From: an uncultured Actinomycetes bacterium
GTDB taxonomy: Bacteria > Actinomycetota > Actinomycetes > S36-B12
Length of the DNA stretch: 8,784 bases
Direction: 5' to 3'
Assembly: GCA_937902285.1 (NCBI GenBank)
Contig: CALGTB010000321.1
Span: forward strand, 1-8,784
Below the pieces are notes generated by a model. That model searched no databases and was not told the origin of the DNA. It saw nothing but the letters and a program-made list of their open reading frames with translations. Positions 5,499-8,784 of this stretch are shown here, in pieces. Numbering within the stretch: the first letter of the stretch is position 1; every line of letters starts with the position of its first letter. The position numbers and the translations under genes were made by a program.

Positions 5499-7669
5499 CT
5501 CGTCGTCTCCAGGGGTGCTTCCGCCGGCGACAACTGCGCTGTGTCCCGGAGCGCCTGGGACAGCGCCAGCATCCCCGGCTTGATCCGCTCGCGGTACTCC
5601 GCCTTCTGCCATGGCTCCCAGTCGATCTCCAACTCGATGGGGGGCTGGGTGGCGGCGTCGATGGTCAGGCCAATCCGTTCCACCGGCACGGCTTCCGCCT
5701 CTCCGTTGACCGGTACGAAAGCGGTCTTCGACGACGGATCACTGAGATTGAGCATGCCCCATGGGATGCGCATGTCCAGGGTCCGCCGGTTCCAGGCCCA
5801 CGTGGCCCGTGAGTCGTAGTCGGCATCCGCGTAATTCACATTGCCCTCGATCATGTGACCGATCTCGTAGAACTCGGCCGGGCGTTCAGGGAACCCATTG
5901 ACGGCTGGGTAGGCCCGGTTCGCGGTGAGGCGCTGTAGCGACCACCCCGGGTACTCCGACGGCGGCAGGTCCTCGGGCGTGACGCGGTCAAGGAGGATTG
6001 GGTTGATCTCCTCACGGACATAGGCCGTCATCGTCTCTGCGTTGTAGTCGTAGATGAACGCAATGTCCGCCGTTGCCTCGTCCGCGCGCGCGCCAGGCGG
6101 GATAAGCCCGCCGGGGACCACGTCGAAGGCGTAGACGACGGGCTCCTCCGGTTCATCGTCGAACTGCGTGGTCAGCCGCAGGTAGGCAGCGTCCATGGCA
6201 GCTGTGACCGACGTGATCCCCTCGGTCTCCTCGTAGTAGGTGCGCGGCTCTGTCGGCACGGGGTCCATGGCGACGGCCCCGAAGAACTCTTCGTTCGTCA
6301 GTGGGTCCAACCACAGCGCACGACGCTCCGGGTCCACGGCGAGGGTCCGCTGGATGGTGTTCCAGGTGAACTTGAACCACTCGTCGACCCAGATGAACAG
6401 CAGGCCGCCGGCGAGGCCGATGTCCTTAAACAAGCGGAGCATGTCGGCGTCCATCTGCAGGGCCTCGGGCTCCGGATGGAAGCCCTGATCCCGGCCGTTC
6501 GTCCCGTAGTGCGCCGACCCCAGTGACGACGGCACGCCGAACTCCGTCACCATCATCGGGAGATCCGCCTCAGCGTGATGCCTTTTGAGATCGAGGAGGT
6601 AGGCGGCGTACGGGTCCGTGCTGCCGTTCGAAAGCGGCTGCTGGTAGGCAGCCTCATAGCGAAGGAAGTCCGGGTAGTACGGGTAGGCGTGATAGCTCGC
6701 GAAGCTACCACCGGGCCATGCGGCCGTAGGTCGTACGTGGTTGGCGTCGATCCCGACCAGGTCCTCAATGTCGATGGGCTCGGCGGGATGCTCCAGGGGG
6801 TCGGTCGTGGGCCAGTTCACGAACGCGATCGGGGAGCTCCGCCCACGGGCCACCTCGGCCGTCGCCAGGTCGTCCATGCGCTCAGCGAGCCACCTCTCGG
6901 TGGGGGTTGTCTGACCCGTGTCCGACGCACTGACGAAGTAGGTGCCGCTGAATTCGGGGTAGTCCTGGTTGGCGCGATCCGTCTCGTCGATGGCCACTGG
7001 GTCGAGCTCGGCACCGATGATCCAGCCGGCCAGCCATGCGGACACGTCGGCGGTCCACGTGCCGCTGGCCCTTCCCAGCTGCGGGGCTCGCTCGAGGTCG
7101 CCGCTCACGGCTGCACTGGCGTCCTGGATCTCCGTGCGGAAGGAGTCCGTGATGGAGTCCGCCAGCAGGTCACCCGTCTTGATGTACGACTCGTCGGGGA
7201 GGTAGATGCCGTGCAGGAGGTAGAGCGGCGAGTCGGGGTTGCGCTCGTTGTGGTCGCGGAACTCCTCGTAGAAGTACGGTGGCAAGATCGTGTAGACGCG
7301 GAGCACCCGGACTCCTGCTTGCCCCATCTGGTCCAACCACCGCCGGTAGTCCGTGGCCGTCATGGCCAGCTCACCTGGGTTGTGCCCTGGGACCGACGAG
7401 CCGAGGTTCACTCCGCTCCAGAAGCTGACGGGGCCGGCGGTCGTGCTCAACGTGAGCTGCACATCCTCGCCGGTGCCGGTCGTGAAGGCGAGGGTGGTCA
7501 GGCCGTCGACGACCTTGGGCGCCGGTCCGCCCGTGACGGCGGGGGTGGACGCGAATGACCGGGGGTCGGGAGCAGCGAGCATCAGGATGGCGACGAGCGC
7601 GACGATGCCCGTCAGAGCAATCGTGCCCGCGATCCACGCCAGTCGGCGCAGTCCACGGGGCAGGGGCAT
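5492..7669 (-). CDS. Membrane-anchored TIM-barrel glycoside hydrolase-like protein with CBM9-like C-terminus
   Basis: The product is 725 residues from ATG at 7669; an ATG at 7699 would give 735. Neither has a good ribosome binding site, and 7669 is chosen for the leaderless promoter ahead of it. Numbering here is for the 735 form. Basic residues (RGLRR) precede a membrane helix at about 20-42 with no convincing cleavage site, so the enzyme should be anchored facing outward. The barrel begins with SGVNLG (95-100) and DYRRWLDQM, then VRVLRVYTILPPYFY (130-144). Candidate catalytic residues are Glu231 in IIGAELDP (acid/base) and Glu386 in VTEFGVP (nucleophile), with YHAYPYY (336-342) and FIWVDEWFKFTWN (435-447) lining the site as in GH5-like clan A enzymes. 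Residues about 500-735 are beta-rich with LDMRIPWGML (641-650), like CBM9/DOMON modules. Its place tail-to-tail with the synthase suggests a glycan-trimming or editing role. No GH family number can be assigned by eye. Confidence 0.8.
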   Translation of the reverse strand: MPLPRGLRRLAWIAGTIALTGIVALVAILMLAAPDPRSFASTPAVTGGPAPKVVDGLTTLAFTTGTGEDVQLTLSTTAGPVSFWSGVNLGSSVPGHNPGELAMTATDYRRWLDQMGQAGVRVLRVYTILPPYFYEEFRDHNERNPDSPLYLLHGIYLPDESYIKTGDLLADSITDSFRTEIQDASAAVSGDLERAPQLGRASGTWTADVSAWLAGWIIGAELDPVAIDETDRANQDYPEFSGTYFVSASDTGQTTPTERWLAERMDDLATAEVARGRSSPIAFVNWPTTDPLEHPAEPIDIEDLVGIDANHVRPTAAWPGGSFASYHAYPYYPDFLRYEAAYQQPLSNGSTDPYAAYLLDLKRHHAEADLPMMVTEFGVPSSLGSAHYGTNGRDQGFHPEPEALQMDADMLRLFKDIGLAGGLLFIWVDEWFKFTWNTIQRTLAVDPERRALWLDPLTNEEFFGAVAMDPVPTEPRTYYEETEGITSVTAAMDAAYLRLTTQFDDEPEEPVVYAFDVVPGGLIPPGARADEATADIAFIYDYNAETMTAYVREEINPILLDRVTPEDLPPSEYPGWSLQRLTANRAYPAVNGFPERPAEFYEIGHMIEGNVNYADADYDSRATWAWNRRTLDMRIPWGMLNLSDPSSKTAFVPVNGEAEAVPVERIGLTIDAATQPPIELEIDWEPWQKAEYRERIKPGMLALSQALRDTAQLSPAEAPLETTSP

Positions 7670-7675
7670 CCACCC

Positions 7676-7681
7676 ATTATC
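7676..7681 (-). promoter_or_regulatory. -10 box (GATAAT) positioned for leaderless transcription of the glycosidase gene
   Basis: Read on the minus strand, GATAAT (five of six matches to TATAAT, with the key second A and last T) is followed by six bases and then the ATG at 7669. Transcription starting at that A would give a leaderless mRNA, which is common in actinobacteria. No clear TTGACA-type -35 is seen 17-18 bases upstream. Confidence 0.4.
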
Positions 7682-7738
7682 GCCCGGGCCCACGGCCATG
7701 AGAGCGCTGAGGCAGGTCCGGCTGGCAGGATGTGGCGA

Positions 7739-7752
7739 CGACGGCGCCGTCG
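7739..7752. repeat. 14-bp perfect palindrome in the divergent intergenic region, possible operator
   Basis: CGACGGCGCCGTCG reads the same on both strands. It lies between the divergent glycosidase and oxidoreductase genes, about 40 bases before the oxidoreductase ATG and about 60 upstream of the proposed glycosidase -10 box. It could be a dimeric-repressor operator or part of the oxidoreductase leader. Palindromes of G and C arise easily in GC-rich DNA, so this is only a candidate. Confidence 0.3.
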
Positions 7753-7779
7753 GCCTTCGGGCAACCGGGCGACTCTTCC

Positions 7780-7785
7780 GAGGGG
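7780..7785 (+). promoter_or_regulatory. Ribosome binding site that fixes the oxidoreductase start at 7792
   Basis: GAGGGG stands six bases before ATG 7792. An in-frame GTG at 7732 lacks such a site and would add 20 residues (MATTAPSAFG...) not expected before the conserved MKVMYYTEYG beginning of this family. Confidence 0.7.
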
Positions 7786-7791
7786 TTCTTC

Positions 7792-8760
7792 ATGAAGGTG
7801 ATGTACTACACCGAGTACGGCACCCCCGACATGCTGTCGCTGCGGGACGTCCCGACGCCGTCACCCGCCGAGGGCGAGGTCCTCGTGCGCGTCCGCGCCA
7901 CATCGATCAACGACTGGGACTGGCTGCTGCTCAACGGGAAGCCGTTCATCAACCGCATCGGCGCCCTGCGCCGGCCGAAGCACCACATCCTCGGCTCGGA
8001 CGTCGCGGGGGTCGTGGAGTCGGTGGGCAGCGGCGTCACTCGGCTCTCGCCCGGCGACGAGGTGTTCGGGGACATGTCGACCAGCGGGTTCGGCGCGTTC
8101 GCCGAGTACGTCACCGCGCCGGAGACCTCTTTCGCCCTCAGGCCGTCCGGGCTCACCTGGGAGCAGGTCGGCGTCCTTCCCCAGGCCGCCGGGCTGGCCA
8201 TCACGGGCATGCGCGCCCAGCACCCTGTCGAGGCGGGACATCGCGTCCTGATCAACGGCGCCGGCGGTGGTGTCGGCAACTTCGCGATCCAGATCGCCAA
8301 GGCGGCCGGCGCGGAGGTGACCGGCGTCGACCTCCCAGCGAAGCTCGACGCCGTGCGCGCCTGGGGCGCCGACCACGTCATCGACTACACGCGCGAGGAC
8401 TTCGGTGCGAACGGCCAGACCTACGACCGCATCCTCGACGTCGCCTGCCACCGATCGATGGCGAGCTACCGCCGCTCGCTGAACCCGGGGGGCGTCTGCG
8501 CGCTCATCGGCGGTTCCATCCCCCGCATCCTGTTCATCATGGCGGTCGGCCCTGTCGTCTCGTCCTTCGGCAGCCGCCAGGTGCGCGTGCCGATCTGGAA
8601 GGCCAACAGCCCCGACGACGTCGCCTTCCTCACCGGACTGCTCGAGAGCGGGTCGATCGTGCCGGCCATCGACAGCACCTACCCACTCGAGGGCATCCCC
8701 GACGCCTTCCGCCACTACGGCGCGCAGCTGCACCGCGGGAAGGTCGCCATCACCGTCTGA
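7792..8760 (+). CDS. Zinc-less medium-chain NAD(P)-dependent oxidoreductase (quinone oxidoreductase type)
   Basis: The product is 322 residues, the usual length for the family, and appears complete and cytosolic. It starts MKVMYYTEYGTPDMLSLRDV, the typical quinone oxidoreductase opening. The N-terminal GroES-like domain runs to about 125 and includes VLVRVRATSINDWDW (30-44) and GSDVAGVVESVG (68-79). Where zinc alcohol dehydrogenases have GHE, this has GSD, and the structural-zinc cysteine cluster is absent. The Rossmann domain follows with NGAGGGVGNFAIQIAK (155-170) for dinucleotide binding, then GADHVIDY (192-199) and LNPGGVCALIGG (230-241). Such enzymes reduce quinones, enones or aldehydes with NADPH; the substrate here is unknown. 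It is divergent from the glycosidase and its G/C-ended codon use matches the first gene of the window, so a link with the polysaccharide genes is doubtful. Only 24 bases follow the stop, with nothing recognisable. Confidence 0.9.
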   Translation: MKVMYYTEYGTPDMLSLRDVPTPSPAEGEVLVRVRATSINDWDWLLLNGKPFINRIGALRRPKHHILGSDVAGVVESVGSGVTRLSPGDEVFGDMSTSGFGAFAEYVTAPETSFALRPSGLTWEQVGVLPQAAGLAITGMRAQHPVEAGHRVLINGAGGGVGNFAIQIAKAAGAEVTGVDLPAKLDAVRAWGADHVIDYTREDFGANGQTYDRILDVACHRSMASYRRSLNPGGVCALIGGSIPRILFIMAVGPVVSSFGSRQVRVPIWKANSPDDVAFLTGLLESGSIVPAIDSTYPLEGIPDAFRHYGAQLHRGKVAITV

Positions 8761-8784
8761 TCACCGACGCAGAAGCACCGGGAC

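Noticed and set aside
6575..7558. Long plus-strand open frame inside the glycosidase gene
   Set aside because: Its Gly/Arg/Val-rich product has no domain pattern, while the minus strand has a coherent barrel with catalytic motifs.

Overview
The window is GC-rich, gene-dense bacterial DNA. Third codon positions are overwhelmingly G or C, GTG starts occur, and there is one probable leaderless promoter. Together these suggest a high-GC actinobacterium; I cannot place it further. There is no rRNA, tRNA, CRISPR array, transposase or integrase, and no gene-free stretch longer than about 125 bases.

Layout, left to right. (1) At 3-1145 (+) lies the 3' part of an alpha/beta hydrolase gene resembling 2,6-dihydroxypseudooxynicotine hydrolase and related C-C bond hydrolases; its first codons are outside the window. 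(2) At 1173-1970 (+) is a secreted protein of unknown function with a clear signal peptide and four cysteines. (3) At 2083-4008 (+) is a membrane-anchored protein with HEAT repeats, a long Pro/Ala/Ser-rich linker and a C-terminal Ig-like beta domain. (4) Overlapping it by GTGA, at 4005-5489 (+), is a processive family 2 glycosyltransferase with the full D, DxD, ED, QxxRW motif set and flanking membrane helices. (5) Converging on it with a 2-base gap, at 5492-7669 (-), is a membrane-anchored TIM-barrel glycoside hydrolase-like protein with a CBM9-like C-terminus. (6) Divergent from that, at 7792-8760 (+), is a zinc-less NAD(P)H:quinone oxidoreductase-type medium-chain dehydrogenase.

The central three genes (about 2083-7669) look like a compact exopolysaccharide module. 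The glycosyltransferase would polymerise and export a glycan, the HEAT protein would act as its cytoplasmic-side partner, and the outward-facing hydrolase would trim or edit the product. I do not recognise it as one of the named systems (Bcs, Pga/Ica, Pel, Alg). Short hand counts of A/T-ended codons are higher in these three genes (7-10 per 60 codons) than in the neighbours (2-4 per 60), so the module may have a separate history. Local control elements include a perfect 8-bp hairpin just before the glycosyltransferase GTG, a stem-loop centred on the convergent stop codons, a GATAAT box placed for leaderless transcription of the hydrolase, and a 14-bp palindrome between the divergent genes.
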